Shown here piece by piece: positions 17,408 through 26,520 of a stretch of DNA of 64,000 bases. How positions within the stretch are numbered: the first letter of the stretch is position 1; each line of letters opens with the position of its first letter. Under the pieces are notes generated by a model. It was not told the DNA's origin, did not search any database, and worked only from the letters and a program-made list of their open reading frames with translations. The position numbers and the translations under genes are program-made. The stretch is from Nocardia sp. NRRL S-836 (GTDB taxonomy: Bacteria; Actinomycetota; Actinomycetes; Mycobacteriales; Pseudonocardiaceae), in contig NZ_LGDY01000069.1 of assembly GCF_001279525.1 (NCBI RefSeq), forward strand, positions 62,001-126,000. Direction: 5' to 3'.

Positions 17408-19009
17408 GTGAGCAACCGAACCGGCCTCGCCCGCGTGCTCGACGACCTGGGCACCACGCTGATCGACCTGGTCCGCGGCGACCCCGGCCGGGTGGGCGGG
17501 ATCGGCGGCGTGGTGATCGACGACCCGCACGACGACCAGGTGCTGCCGCCCCGCGCGCTGGTGCTCGGCGTCGGCGTGCGGGAACCGGGGCAGATCAGCG
17601 CCCGGCTCGCCGAGCTGGGCGAACGGGGCGCGGCGGCGCTCGTCGTGCGCGGTCCGGTCGCGGTGACCGACGAGGTCACCGCGACCGCCGACCGGTCGGG
17701 GGTGGCGTTGCTGGGTCTCGCGCCCGGTGCGTCGTGGACGCAGCTGGCCGCGCTGCTGCGCTCGCTGCTGGCCGAGGGCGAGGTGTCCACCGACTCCGAG
17801 ACGCTCGGCGGCATGCCGGCCGGTGACCTGTTCGCGCTGGCCAACGCCGTGGCGTCGTTGATCGGCGCGCCGGTGACGATCGAGGACCGCAGCTCGCGGG
17901 TGCTCGCGTTCTCCGGGCGGCAGGAGCAGGCGGACCCCTCGCGGGTCGAGACGATCCTCGGGCGGCAGGTACCCGCGCGGTACTCGCAGCTGCTGGAGGA
18001 ACGCGGGGTGTTCCGCCGGCTCTACCGCAGCGACCAGCCGGTCTACATCGACGGGCTGCCCGACGACGAGGGCGGCTGGTGCCTGCCCAGGGTCGCCGTC
18101 GCGGTGCGCGCGGGTGACGAGGTCCTCGGCTCGATCTGGGCGGCGGTGCACGCCCCGTTACCGGCCGACCGGGCGCTGGCGTTCCGCGACGCGGCGAAGC
18201 TGGTGGCGTTGCACCTGATGCGGCAGCGGGCGGGTGCCGACGTCGAACGCCGCCTGCGCGCGGACCTGGTCAGCACCGCGGTCGAGGGCGGCGCGGGCGC
18301 GGCGGAGGCGGTGCGCCGGCTGGGGCTGACCGACCAGGAGTGCGTGGTGCTCGTCCTCGCGCTCGCCGACTCGCACGCGGACGGTCCCGCCGAGCACGCC
18401 CGGCTGCTGGCCGAACGCCAGCAGGTCGCCGACGCGTTCGCGATGCACCTGACCGCCGTGCACCCACGGGCGGCCGCGGCGCTGGTCGGGGACGTCGCGT
18501 ACGCGATCCTGCCGGTCGAGTCCGAGGACCGGGCGCTGCGCATCGCCACCGACTTCCGCACCCGCATCGGTGACCGCGTGGTCGTCGGCGTCGGCCCGGT
18601 CGCGGACGGGCTGACGCTCGCCCGGTCCAAGGCGGGCGCCGACCTGGCCCTGCGGGTGCTGCGCGCCGGGCGCTCGACGCGGCCGGTCGCGCGGGTGTCC
18701 GACGTGCACAGCGAGGGCCTGCTGCTGGAGCTGGCCGACCTGATCGCCGAACGCGGCGACACCCTCACCGGACCGGTCGCCCGCCTGATCGACTACGACC
18801 GCCGGCACAACGGCAACCTGGTCGAGACGCTCAGCGCGTGGCTGGACGCGTTCGGCGACGTGGGCGCCGCCTCGGCCGCAGTCTTCGTGCACCCCAACAC
18901 GTTCCGCTACCGGCTGCGGCGCCTGGCGGAGGTGGGCGAGCTCGACCTCACCGACCCGGACGCCCGGTTCGCCGCGATGCTGCAACTGCGGCTGTGGCGT
19001 CCCGTGTAG
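17408..19009 (+). CDS. PucR/CdaR-family transcriptional regulator
   Basis: A 533-residue regulator. The N-terminal part (to about 120) resembles the purine-catabolism regulator-like domain, the middle (about 145-290) a GAF-like sensor, and the C-terminal end (about 475-533) is the PucR helix-turn-helix, with VFVHPNTFRYRLRRLAEV. PucR proteins usually activate catabolic operons in response to a substrate. It lies 73 bases after the peptide operon on the same strand and has its own leader containing the palindrome CCACGTGG at 17389-17396. Control of the operon at 2683-17334, possibly through the 17-bp direct repeats at 2564-2612, is the likely job; this is inference. Confidence 0.88.
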   Translation: MSNRTGLARVLDDLGTTLIDLVRGDPGRVGGIGGVVIDDPHDDQVLPPRALVLGVGVREPGQISARLAELGERGAAALVVRGPVAVTDEVTATADRSGVALLGLAPGASWTQLAALLRSLLAEGEVSTDSETLGGMPAGDLFALANAVASLIGAPVTIEDRSSRVLAFSGRQEQADPSRVETILGRQVPARYSQLLEERGVFRRLYRSDQPVYIDGLPDDEGGWCLPRVAVAVRAGDEVLGSIWAAVHAPLPADRALAFRDAAKLVALHLMRQRAGADVERRLRADLVSTAVEGGAGAAEAVRRLGLTDQECVVLVLALADSHADGPAEHARLLAERQQVADAFAMHLTAVHPRAAAALVGDVAYAILPVESEDRALRIATDFRTRIGDRVVVGVGPVADGLTLARSKAGADLALRVLRAGRSTRPVARVSDVHSEGLLLELADLIAERGDTLTGPVARLIDYDRRHNGNLVETLSAWLDAFGDVGAASAAVFVHPNTFRYRLRRLAEVGELDLTDPDARFAAMLQLRLWRPV

Positions 19010-19049
19010 CGGCCTCAGGCCGTGGCAGCGGAGTCACGGCAACCCTGGC

Positions 19050-19736
19050 TCAGCACGCGTAGTGGAACGTCGTGACGACCCCGTTCGCGCCGAACTGGTG
19101 CAGCGCCATGCCCGGCGGGTGCTCGCGGTTCGCGGTCGGGTGGTCGCCGTCGAGGTTCGCGGCCGAGACGACCCCCGGTGCCACGAGCACCGGCACGCCG
19201 GCGAACGACGCCACGCACGCCGTGTGAACGTGTCCACAGAGGATCGCCGTGACCGTGCCGATCCGCTCCACGAGCTCGGCCAGCGCGTCCGCGTTCAGCA
19301 GCCGCATCGGGTCGACGTAGGTGTGGCCGATCCGCATCGGCGGCTGGTGGAACGCGAGCACCGTCCGCTGCGCACCGGCGGCCAGCCCGGCCACCCGGTC
19401 GGCCTCCTCCGGGCGCAGCACGCCGTGGTTCTCGCCCGGCACGACCACGTCGACACCCACCACCCGCAGGTCACCGGCGTCGAGCACCGGCACCGACGGG
19501 ACCGCCGCGGGGACGTCGTGGTTGCCCGGCACCGCGAGCCACGGCAGGCGGCCCTCCATCACGGCGCTGAACTGCGCGTACTCGGCAGCGGTGCCGTTGT
19601 CGGCGATGTCGCCGGTGAGCACGATCGCGTCCGGCTGCCGGGTGGGCGGCAGCAGGTCGAGCACGGCGGTGAGCCGGTCCGCGCGCTCCGGCGAGCCGTC
19701 CAGGTGCGGGTCGCTGAGGTGCAGCAAGGTCGTCAC
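19050..19736 (-). CDS. calcineurin-like metallophosphoesterase (CpdA-like)
   Basis: Cytoplasmic phosphoesterase of 228 residues with the full metal-binding set: SDPHLDG, TGDIADNG, PGNHD and CGHVHTA. The order and spacing match the class III cyclic-nucleotide phosphodiesterases (CpdA/IcpD), so cAMP or another cyclic or linear phosphodiester may be the substrate, but the family is broad. GTG start at 19736. It is alone on the minus strand, between the PucR gene (tail to tail) and the divergent esterase gene. Confidence 0.9.
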   Translation of the reverse strand: MTTLLHLSDPHLDGSPERADRLTAVLDLLPPTRQPDAIVLTGDIADNGTAAEYAQFSAVMEGRLPWLAVPGNHDVPAAVPSVPVLDAGDLRVVGVDVVVPGENHGVLRPEEADRVAGLAAGAQRTVLAFHQPPMRIGHTYVDPMRLLNADALAELVERIGTVTAILCGHVHTACVASFAGVPVLVAPGVVSAANLDGDHPTANREHPPGMALHQFGANGVVTTFHYAC

Positions 19737-19859
19737 CCCGGCCAGGCTAACGGTAAATCCCGATCACCCGTTCACATCTGCGGCAACACGGTCGTCGGCG
19801 GTCGTGCGGGCGTCGCGCGGTTCGCGAGCCGGCAGCAAGATCGTGGTTGACTCGACGCC

Positions 19860-20888
19860 ATGCTTCCGTGGGAGGGCGAACTCGCCGGCCGGCTCGACCG
19901 GCACACCGTCGAATCCGAGCTGCTGCGCGGCAACCCGCTCGGCGACCCGCACCAGCGCCCGCTGTGGGTGTACGTGCCGCCGGGCTACGACTCGTCCGAC
20001 GAGCGCTACCCGACCGTCTACGTGATCCAGGGCTACACCGGGCACCTGGGCATGTGGGCCAACCGGACGCCGTTCCGCCAGCCGTTCATCGAGACCGCCG
20101 ACGCCGTGTTCGCGGGCGGTGCCCCCGCGTGTGTGGTGGTCTACGTCGACGCGTGGACCACGTACGGCGGCTCGCAGTTTGTTGACTCCCCCGGCACCGG
20201 CCGCTACCACTCGTACCTGTGCGACGAGATCGTGCCGTGGGTCGACGCGCACTACCGCACGATCCCGGCCGCCGCGTCCCGTGCGATCAGCGGCAAGTCC
20301 TCCGGCGGGTTCGGCGCGATGATCACCCCGATGCTGCGGCCCGACCTGTTCGGCGCGCTGGCCACGCACGCGGGCGACACGCTCTACGAGTACTGCTACC
20401 TGCCCGACTTCGCCAAGGCCGTGCGTTTCCTACGCGCCTATGACCACGACATCCGCTCGTGGTGGGCCGATTTCCAGGGTCGGCCGGCGTTCACCAAGCC
20501 CGAGGACGCCACCCTGCTGAGCACCCTCGGCGTCGCGGCCTGCTTCTCCGCCCTCGACGACGGCACGCCGGAGCTGCCGTTCGACCCGGTGACCGGCGTG
20601 CTGCGGCCCGGCGTGTGGCAGCGCTGGCTCGACTGGGACCCGGTGCGCATGGCGGCAACGCACGCCGACGCGCTGCGGTCGTTGCGCGCGGTGTGGATCG
20701 ACGCGGGCCGCAGCGACGAGTACCACCTCGACCTCGGCGCGGAGGCGTTCCGCGCGGAGCTGGCCGCGGTGGGCGTGCCGGACGAGCGGATCCACTTCGA
20801 GCTGTTCGACGCGGGTCACGGCGGCATCGACTACCGCTACCCGCTCTCGCTGGCCTGGCTGGCCGACCGGCTGACACGACTTTCGTAG
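19860..20888 (+). CDS. alpha/beta-hydrolase esterase (esterase D/Fes-like)
   Basis: A 342-residue alpha/beta hydrolase of the putative esterase family that includes S-formylglutathione hydrolase and enterochelin esterase. The nucleophile is S147 in SGKSSGGFGA; the acid is in DAGRSDEYHL and the base His in DAGHGGIDYRY. YVPPGYDSSDERYPTVYVI is the usual first strand region. No signal peptide is seen. The 123 bases before it separate it from the divergent phosphoesterase gene. Substrate unknown. Confidence 0.88.
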   Translation: MLPWEGELAGRLDRHTVESELLRGNPLGDPHQRPLWVYVPPGYDSSDERYPTVYVIQGYTGHLGMWANRTPFRQPFIETADAVFAGGAPACVVVYVDAWTTYGGSQFVDSPGTGRYHSYLCDEIVPWVDAHYRTIPAAASRAISGKSSGGFGAMITPMLRPDLFGALATHAGDTLYEYCYLPDFAKAVRFLRAYDHDIRSWWADFQGRPAFTKPEDATLLSTLGVAACFSALDDGTPELPFDPVTGVLRPGVWQRWLDWDPVRMAATHADALRSLRAVWIDAGRSDEYHLDLGAEAFRAELAAVGVPDERIHFELFDAGHGGIDYRYPLSLAWLADRLTRLS

Positions 20889-20955
20889 GGTTTCCGAAGG
20901 CCGCGCGTCCCTGACGCCGCCGTTGCTCCTCTTCTGCTCGTAACGGGCCCCTGCG

Positions 20956-20975
20956 CCCCGCGCACGTGCGCGGGG
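20956..20975. promoter_or_regulatory. perfect 20-bp palindrome before the subtilase gene
   Basis: CCCCGCGCACGTGCGCGGGG is identical to its reverse complement. It lies 67 bases after the esterase stop and 29 bases before the subtilase start. With CACGTG at its centre it could be a dimer operator; as RNA it could form an 8-bp stem with a 4-base loop and end the esterase transcript, though no U-run follows. Confidence 0.5.
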
Positions 20976-21003
20976 ACAGCCCGCGAGGAGTGTTGGAGGA
21001 ATA

Positions 21004-22725
21004 GTGTTCGTGCGCACAAGAACACGCCTGCGTGCCGTGGTCATCGCCGCGGTCGTGGGTGCCGGAGTCCTGGCGGCGGCCACCCCGGCGACGGCGGCAC
21101 CCGCGGCGGGCAACCGGTCGTACCTGGTCATCACCGCGCCGGGCGACACGGCGGGCGCGAAGAGCGCCGTCGCGAGCAACAGCGGCACGGTGTGGGCCTC
21201 GTACGACGCGATCGGCGTCATCGTCGCCCACTCCGGTTCGACGGACTTCGCGAGCCGGATGCGGTCGGTGAGCGGCGTGCAGAAGGTCGGCGCCACCCGC
21301 ACGTCCGACGTGCCCGCCGAGGCGGCGAACCCGGCCATCCCGACCGCTCCGGCGCAGGTCACGCCCACCGACGGCGAACCGGTGCGCACGGACATGAGCC
21401 AGATCGGCGCCGACCGCGCGTGGGCGGTCAACCAGGGCTCGCCCAACGTCACCGTCGGCGTGCTCGACACCGGCGTGGACGACCTGCACGCCGACCTCAA
21501 GGCGAACTTCGACACGGCCAACTCCGCGTCGTGCGCCTACGGCAAGCTCGACACGCGCGCAGGCTCGTGGCGCGACACCGACACGCACGGCACGCACGTC
21601 GCGGGCACGATCGCGGCGGCCAAGAACAGCAAGGGCGTGGTCGGCGTCGCGCCGGGCGTGAAGATCGCCTCCGTGCGCATCGCGGAGAAGCCCTCCGGGC
21701 TGTTCTTCGCCGAGAACACCATCTGCGCCATGGTCTTCTCCGGTGACCGCGGCTTCGAGGTGACCAACAACAGCTACTACTCCGACCCGTGGCTGTTCAA
21801 CTGCCCGGACAACGCCGACCAGGACGCGATCCTGGAGGGCGTGAAGCGCGCCGTCGCGTACGCCGAGGGCAAGGGCGTGCTGAACGTGGCCGCCGCCGGC
21901 AACGAGAACTACAACCTCGCGGCCAAGACCACCGACACGACCAGCCCGAACGACTCCACGCCCGCCACCCGCACGATCAGCAACAGCTGCCTGAGCGTGC
22001 CCGGCGAGGTCTCCGGCGTCGTCAGCGTCTCGTCGATCACCTCGTCGAACACCAAGTCGTCGTTCTCCAACTTCGGCACCGACAAGGTGCACGTCGCCGC
22101 CCCCGGCGACAGCGTCTACTCGACCCTGCCCGGCGGCCGGTACGGCACGAAGTCCGGCACGTCGATGGCCTCCCCGCACGTCGCGGGCGTCGCCGCACTG
22201 CTGAAGTCGGCCAACCCGACCGCCACCCCCGCCCAGCTGCGCACCCTGCTCGCCACCCAGGCCGACGACCTGGCCTGCTCCGACAACCGGTGCAGCGGCA
22301 CCACCGCGAAGAACAACTTCTTCGGTGAGGGCCGCGTCGACGCGCTGGCCGCGGTCGGCGGCGGCACCACCCCGCCCGGCCAGACCTTCGAGAACACCGC
22401 CGACGTCGCCATCCCCGACCTCGGCTCGGCCGTGACCAGCTCGATCACCGTCTCCGGCGTCACCGGCAACGCCCCCGCGACGCTGAAGGTCGGCGTCGAC
22501 ATCGTGCACACCTTCCGCGGCGACCTGGTGATCGACCTGATCGCCCCGGACGGCACGGCCTACCGGTTGAAGAACTCCAGCACCACCGACTCCGCCGACA
22601 ACGTCGTGGAGACCTACTCGGCCGACGCGTCCAGCGAGGTCGCGAACGGCGTGTGGAAGCTGCAGGTGCGGGACACCTACCGCGGCGACACCGGCTACAT
22701 CAACGCCTGGAAGCTGACCTTCTAG
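21004..22725 (+). CDS. secreted subtilisin-like protease with proprotein-convertase P domain
   Basis: Extracellular serine protease of 573 residues. A Sec signal (charged start, hydrophobic core, cleavage near ATAAPAA) is followed by an I9-like propeptide to about residue 115 and the S8 catalytic domain with D155, H195 (DTHGTHVAG) and S387 (SGTSMASPHVAG). A P domain follows at about 460-573 (VDIVHTFRGDLVIDLI and WKLQVRDTYRGD), a fold that aids folding or substrate choice. Eight or so Cys residues suggest disulfides. GGAGG at 20995 is 4 bases from the GTG at 21004 and 10 from the in-frame GTG at 21010; either may be used. Confidence 0.93.
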   Translation: MFVRTRTRLRAVVIAAVVGAGVLAAATPATAAPAAGNRSYLVITAPGDTAGAKSAVASNSGTVWASYDAIGVIVAHSGSTDFASRMRSVSGVQKVGATRTSDVPAEAANPAIPTAPAQVTPTDGEPVRTDMSQIGADRAWAVNQGSPNVTVGVLDTGVDDLHADLKANFDTANSASCAYGKLDTRAGSWRDTDTHGTHVAGTIAAAKNSKGVVGVAPGVKIASVRIAEKPSGLFFAENTICAMVFSGDRGFEVTNNSYYSDPWLFNCPDNADQDAILEGVKRAVAYAEGKGVLNVAAAGNENYNLAAKTTDTTSPNDSTPATRTISNSCLSVPGEVSGVVSVSSITSSNTKSSFSNFGTDKVHVAAPGDSVYSTLPGGRYGTKSGTSMASPHVAGVAALLKSANPTATPAQLRTLLATQADDLACSDNRCSGTTAKNNFFGEGRVDALAAVGGGTTPPGQTFENTADVAIPDLGSAVTSSITVSGVTGNAPATLKVGVDIVHTFRGDLVIDLIAPDGTAYRLKNSSTTDSADNVVETYSADASSEVANGVWKLQVRDTYRGDTGYINAWKLTF

Positions 22726-22734
22726 GCGCTGACG

Positions 22735-22760
22735 GGGACGGCCCGCGGGCGGGCCGTCCC
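22735..22760. terminator. bidirectional hairpin terminator
   Basis: A perfect 10-bp stem, GGGACGGCCC at 22735-22744 and its complement at 22751-22760, with a 6-base loop, lies between the convergent subtilase and XRE-regulator genes and touches the regulator's stop codon. It has no U-tract, as is common in GC-rich actinobacteria. Confidence 0.75.
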
Positions 22761-23605
22761 TACCGCACGTCCTCGAACGTCTCGTGCCCCAGCACGCCCA
22801 GCAGCTGGATCTTGTCGAACGCCTCCGTGCGCGGCGGCGCCGTGAGCACCAGCAGCGCCTGCGACTGGTCCTCGGTGAACAGCGCCTGGCAGTCCACCTC
22901 GATCTCCCCGAGCTGTGGGTGGACGAGCACCTTGTGGTCCTCGAACCGCCTGGCCACCTCGTGCCGTTCCCACAGCTCCGCGAACTCGGCACTCTCCCGT
23001 GACAGCACTCGCACCAGTTCACCCGCACGGGACTTGGGTCCCATCGAGCCGTACGCGGCACGGAGGTTCGCCACCTGCGCGCGGCTCTGGCGGGCGCGGT
23101 CGTGCTCGGGGTAGATCAGCCGCTCGTCCGGATCGGTGAACCAGCGGTAGATCCCGCTGCGCGCCAGGCCGGTGAACTTCGACGAGTCGCCGTAGAGCGC
23201 CGCCGCGTGCCGGTTCTGCATCAGCACCTCGCTCAGGTTCGACAGGATGAGCGCGGGTGTGTCGGTCAGGCGGTCCAGCACCCGTTGCAACGCGGGCGCG
23301 ACGTGGGTGCTGGTCACCGACGGCGACGGGGCGTTGCGGCCGGCCACCTGGAACAGGTAGTCGCGGGCGTCGTCGCTCAACCGCAGTGCGCGGGCCAGCG
23401 CCGCCAGCATCTGCTCGCTCGGTTGCGGGCCGCGTTGCTGTTCGAGGCGGGTGTAGTAGTCCGTGGACATCGTGGCCAGCGCGGCGACCTCCTCACGCCG
23501 CAGGCCCGCCGCCCGCCGACGGGCGCCCACGGGCAGACCGACGTCCTCGGGCCGGAGCTCTTCACGTCGGCGGCGGAGGAAGGCCGCTAGTTCCGCACGA
23601 TCCAT
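22760..23605 (-). CDS. XRE-family regulator with MmyB-like ligand-binding domain
   Basis: A 281-residue DNA-binding protein. The N-terminal helix-turn-helix (about residues 8-75; LRREEVAALATMSTDYYTRLEQ) is of the type that acts on the operator of a neighbouring gene. The C-terminal domain (about 105-270) is the MmyB-like ligand-binding domain, with IYRWFTDPDERLIYP and LGEIEVDCQ blocks typical of the family, known from structures to bind fatty-acid-like molecules. It is divergent from the SDR gene at 23705, the normal arrangement for repressor-dehydrogenase pairs. Repression of itself and of the SDR gene is inference. Confidence 0.92.
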   Translation of the reverse strand: MDRAELAAFLRRRREELRPEDVGLPVGARRRAAGLRREEVAALATMSTDYYTRLEQQRGPQPSEQMLAALARALRLSDDARDYLFQVAGRNAPSPSVTSTHVAPALQRVLDRLTDTPALILSNLSEVLMQNRHAAALYGDSSKFTGLARSGIYRWFTDPDERLIYPEHDRARQSRAQVANLRAAYGSMGPKSRAGELVRVLSRESAEFAELWERHEVARRFEDHKVLVHPQLGEIEVDCQALFTEDQSQALLVLTAPPRTEAFDKIQLLGVLGHETFEDVR

Positions 23606-23643
23606 GGCTCCAGTATCGGGCCGTTCGCGCCGTGAACCAGGGA

Positions 23644-23693
23644 CTGCCGATCCCCCGACAAGCGCTCTCTGCCGCATCCCCCGCGCACGGCAG
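23644..23693. promoter_or_regulatory. repeated CTGCCG half-sites between divergent regulator and SDR genes
   Basis: CTGCCGATCCCCCG at 23644-23657 is nearly repeated as CTGCCGCATCCCCCG at 23669-23683, and CGGCAG at 23688-23693 is the inverted half-site. All lie in the 99-base divergent gap. They are the best visible candidates for the operator of the MmyB-type regulator. Confidence 0.4.
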
Positions 23694-23704
23694 AAGCTCT
23701 GACC

Positions 23705-24469
23705 ATGAACATCACCGGAAACACCGTCTTCATCCCCGGCGCCACCAGCGGCATCGGCCTGGCGCTCGCCCTCGCGCTGCGGGAGCGCGGCAACACCGTG
23801 ATCGTCGGTGGCCGGCGCACGGAGCTGCTGGACCAGATTGCCGCCGAGCACCCCGGCGTCGAGACCGTGCGGATCGACACGGCCGACGCCGGCAGCATCG
23901 CGGACGCGGCCAAGGACGTGCTCGCGCGTTTCCCCGAGCTGAACGTGCTGATCACCATGGCGGGCGTCATGCGCGTGGAGGACTGGCGCCGGCCCGAGAC
24001 GTTCCTGGAGTCGGCGGAGACCACCGTGACGACGAACCTCCTCGGCCCGATCCGGCTCATCGCGGCGTTCGTGGAGCACCTGCGGACGCGACCGGACGCC
24101 ACCATCATGACCGTGTCGTCCGGGCTCGCGTTCGCGCCGTTGAAGGTGACGCCGAGCTACAACGCCACCAAGGCGGCGATCCACATGCTCAGCGAGTCGG
24201 TGCGGCTGCAGCTGGCGGGCACCTCGGTGAAGGTCACCGAGCTGGAGCCGCCCTCGGTGCAGACGGACCTGCTGCCGGGCCAGGCCGACAACGACCACGC
24301 CATGCCGCTCGCGGACTACGTCGCCGAGGTCATGAGCATCATCGAGGCCCGGCCCGACGCGCCGGAGATCCAGGTCGAGCGGGTGAAGTTCCTGCGCTAC
24401 GCCGAGGCGCGGGGTGACTACGACCAGGTCGTGGCCACCCTCAACGCCACCGACCCGCACGGGAACTAG
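23705..24469 (+). CDS. SDR-family oxidoreductase
   Basis: Short-chain dehydrogenase of 254 residues. The nucleotide-binding motif is GATSGIG, and the active-site block is YNATKAA with the catalytic Tyr and Lys; the Ser is in MTVSSGLAF. The usual NNAG motif reads TMAGV, as in the DltE-like subgroup. Arg residues in GGRRTE after the second strand favour NADP(H). It is the apparent target of the divergent MmyB-type regulator. Substrate unknown. Confidence 0.92.
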   Translation: MNITGNTVFIPGATSGIGLALALALRERGNTVIVGGRRTELLDQIAAEHPGVETVRIDTADAGSIADAAKDVLARFPELNVLITMAGVMRVEDWRRPETFLESAETTVTTNLLGPIRLIAAFVEHLRTRPDATIMTVSSGLAFAPLKVTPSYNATKAAIHMLSESVRLQLAGTSVKVTELEPPSVQTDLLPGQADNDHAMPLADYVAEVMSIIEARPDAPEIQVERVKFLRYAEARGDYDQVVATLNATDPHGN

Positions 24470-24981
24470 GTGCGCAGGTACGCGATGTAGGACTCGGCCG
24501 CGGTGCGGGCGCGCTCGCGGAGTCCCTCGGGATCGGTCTTGGCAACGGCCGCGAACCCGTCACAGGACTCCGTGAGCGTGTCCGGGCCCAGCGACGCCAT
24601 CGCGACGTCGGGCAGCTCGGCCTTGATGCACCTGACGGCGCGCCCGATCGCCTCCGGGTTGCAGTAGTCCTCCGGCGAGAAGCACTTCTCCACCAGCCCG
24701 TCGAGCACCGGCTTCGACCGCTCGTAGATCAGCTTCATCCCGGCGAGGTTCGCGATCGCCTGCGGGATGACGACCTCCCTCAGCTGGGTCACGTCGCGCC
24801 GGTCTGTCCCTGGTTGCAGGTGGGCTTTGCACACCGGTGTGATGAACTCGTCGCGCACGATCGAGGTCATGGTGCCCACAGCGCCGGAAAGGTTGTCGTA
24901 GCAGGCGAACGCGCTCGCCGCAGTGGGTGCCAGCACCAATGGGACCGTCGCGAACAATGCGGCCAGAGCGGTCTTCTTCAT
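24466..24981 (-). CDS. secreted Cys-rich protein of unknown function
   Basis: I do not recognise this 171-residue protein. A clear Sec signal (MKKTALAALFA..., cleavage after ASA, about residue 24) is followed by a helical mature part with six Cys residues (in ACYDN, PVCKA, KCFSP, YCNPE, RCIKA and SCDGF). That is enough for three disulfides in the oxidising outside space. Its TAG stop shares two bases with the convergent SDR stop (CTAG at 24466-24469). AAGGA lies upstream of the ATG at the usual distance. It may be monocistronic or end a transcript from lnt. Confidence 0.75.
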   Translation of the reverse strand: MKKTALAALFATVPLVLAPTAASAFACYDNLSGAVGTMTSIVRDEFITPVCKAHLQPGTDRRDVTQLREVVIPQAIANLAGMKLIYERSKPVLDGLVEKCFSPEDYCNPEAIGRAVRCIKAELPDVAMASLGPDTLTESCDGFAAVAKTDPEGLRERARTAAESYIAYLRT

Positions 24982-25029
24982 GTCGCCGTCCTTTGTGGAG
25001 TGTTCAGACGGCCGACAGGTACCCTGGTG

Positions 25030-26520
25030 TCAGGACGGGGTACCGGCTTCGACCGACGACGACCGCATCGTGTGATCGCCGGTCACTCCCCGTCGACGCC
25101 GACGCGTCCACAACCCCACCGCGCATGCCACGAAAGCGGCACCGGTGAACGCCACGTGCAACGCACCGCCGAACCTCGTCGCGATCGTCAGCGACGACCG
25201 CAACGGCACGGTGCCCACCATCAGGTCGTCGGTGAACATCCCCGTCGACTGCACGACACGGCCGTCCGGGAGCACCACCGCGCTCACGCCGCTGATCGCC
25301 GCGACCACGACCGCGCGGCCGTGCTCGATCGCGCGCAACCGGGCCATCGCAAGCTGCTGGTAGGTCATCTCGCCGCGGCCGTACCAGGCGTTGTTGGTCG
25401 GCACGACGAGCAGCTGGGCACCCTCGGCCGCGGACTCGCGCAGCACGTAGTCGTAGGCCACCTCGTAGCAGATGCCGATGCCGACCCTGGTGCCCGCGAC
25501 CCCCAGGACGCCGGGTTCGCTGCCCGCCTTCAGGTCCTGCTGGTCGGCGAAGGGCGTGACCAGCCGGGCGAGCGGGCGCAGCGGGATGTGCTCGGCGAAC
25601 GGGACGAGCTCCTGCTTGGCGTACGACTCCCCCGCGCCGGTGCCGGGCCGCCACGCGATCACCGAGTTCTCGTCGTCGCGCAACGCGCTGACCAGCACGG
25701 GCACGCCCAGGCCGTCGACCATCCGGTCGAGCACCGGGTCGCGGTCGCCGGTGCGGGTCGCGCTCTCCGGCCACACCACGAGGTCGGGCCGCGGTCCGGG
25801 CCGGGCGGCGAGCTCGGCGGTCTTGCGCAGGTGGTTGGCGCGCAGCTCGGCGCCGGCCGCGAGCAGGCCGAGACCGATGTCGGGTGCGTTGCCCTGCACG
25901 ACGGCGACGGTCCGGGTGCCGTTCTGGGCGTCGACCGGCACGGTCACCACCAGCGCGGCGGCCACCGGCAGCAACGCCGCGGCCCGCCGCCACTCGCGCG
26001 GCCTGGACAGCCACGCGGCCAGCCCGAACCCGGTCACGACCACCGCGAACGTGACCAGCGGTGCGCCACCGAGCGACGCCAGCCGCCCGAACGGACCGTC
26101 GACCTGACCGAACGCCACCCGGCCCCACGGGAAGCCGTTGAACGGGATCAGCGCCCGCGCGGTCTCCTGCAGCACGAACAGCAGCGCCGCCCACACCGGT
26201 GCGCCGGGCAGCCGCGCGACCAGCGGGTACAGCGCGAACGCGGCGGAGATGAACAACGCCATCAGTGCCGACAGCACGAGCCACGGCCACGGCCCGAAGT
26301 CGTTGCCGAGGAAGTGCTGGATCCACCACAGGTGTGGTAGGAAGAACGCCAGCCCGAAGACGAACCCGAGCCGTCCGGGCCGGCCGCCCCGCAGCGTCAG
26401 CCCCAGCACGAGGAACGCCGGTACCGCCAGCCACCACAGCGTGCGCGGGGGGAAGCTCACCGCGAGGACACCGCCGGCCAGCGCCGCGGCGCCGTACCGG
26501 CCCAGGTCAGCTCCGCGCAC
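25030..26520 (-). CDS. lnt: apolipoprotein N-acyltransferase
   Basis: Membrane enzyme that adds the third acyl chain to the N-terminal Cys of lipoproteins; 496 residues. The N-terminal half has about six membrane helices, including FPWGRVAFGQ. The C-terminal nitrilase-like domain has the catalytic triad: Glu in WPESAT, Lys in AKQELVPFAEHIP and Cys in GICYEVAY. A last helix and an Arg-rich tail follow. GTG start; the first 14 bases overlap the end of the mannosyltransferase gene. In mycobacteria an Lnt domain is fused to the polyprenol-phosphomannose synthase Ppm1; here Lnt stands alone next to an enzyme that would use that lipid-linked mannose. It has lipoproteins to act on in this window (4949, 29468, 55873). 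Confidence 0.95.
   Translation of the reverse strand: MRGADLGRYGAAALAGGVLAVSFPPRTLWWLAVPAFLVLGLTLRGGRPGRLGFVFGLAFFLPHLWWIQHFLGNDFGPWPWLVLSALMALFISAAFALYPLVARLPGAPVWAALLFVLQETARALIPFNGFPWGRVAFGQVDGPFGRLASLGGAPLVTFAVVVTGFGLAAWLSRPREWRRAAALLPVAAALVVTVPVDAQNGTRTVAVVQGNAPDIGLGLLAAGAELRANHLRKTAELAARPGPRPDLVVWPESATRTGDRDPVLDRMVDGLGVPVLVSALRDDENSVIAWRPGTGAGESYAKQELVPFAEHIPLRPLARLVTPFADQQDLKAGSEPGVLGVAGTRVGIGICYEVAYDYVLRESAAEGAQLLVVPTNNAWYGRGEMTYQQLAMARLRAIEHGRAVVVAAISGVSAVVLPDGRVVQSTGMFTDDLMVGTVPLRSSLTIATRFGGALHVAFTGAAFVACAVGLWTRRRRRGVTGDHTMRSSSVEAGTPS

Noticed and set aside
19847..19852. TTGACT as -35 of the esterase gene
   Set aside because: Only 7 bases remain to the ATG, leaving no room for a -10 box and transcription start.
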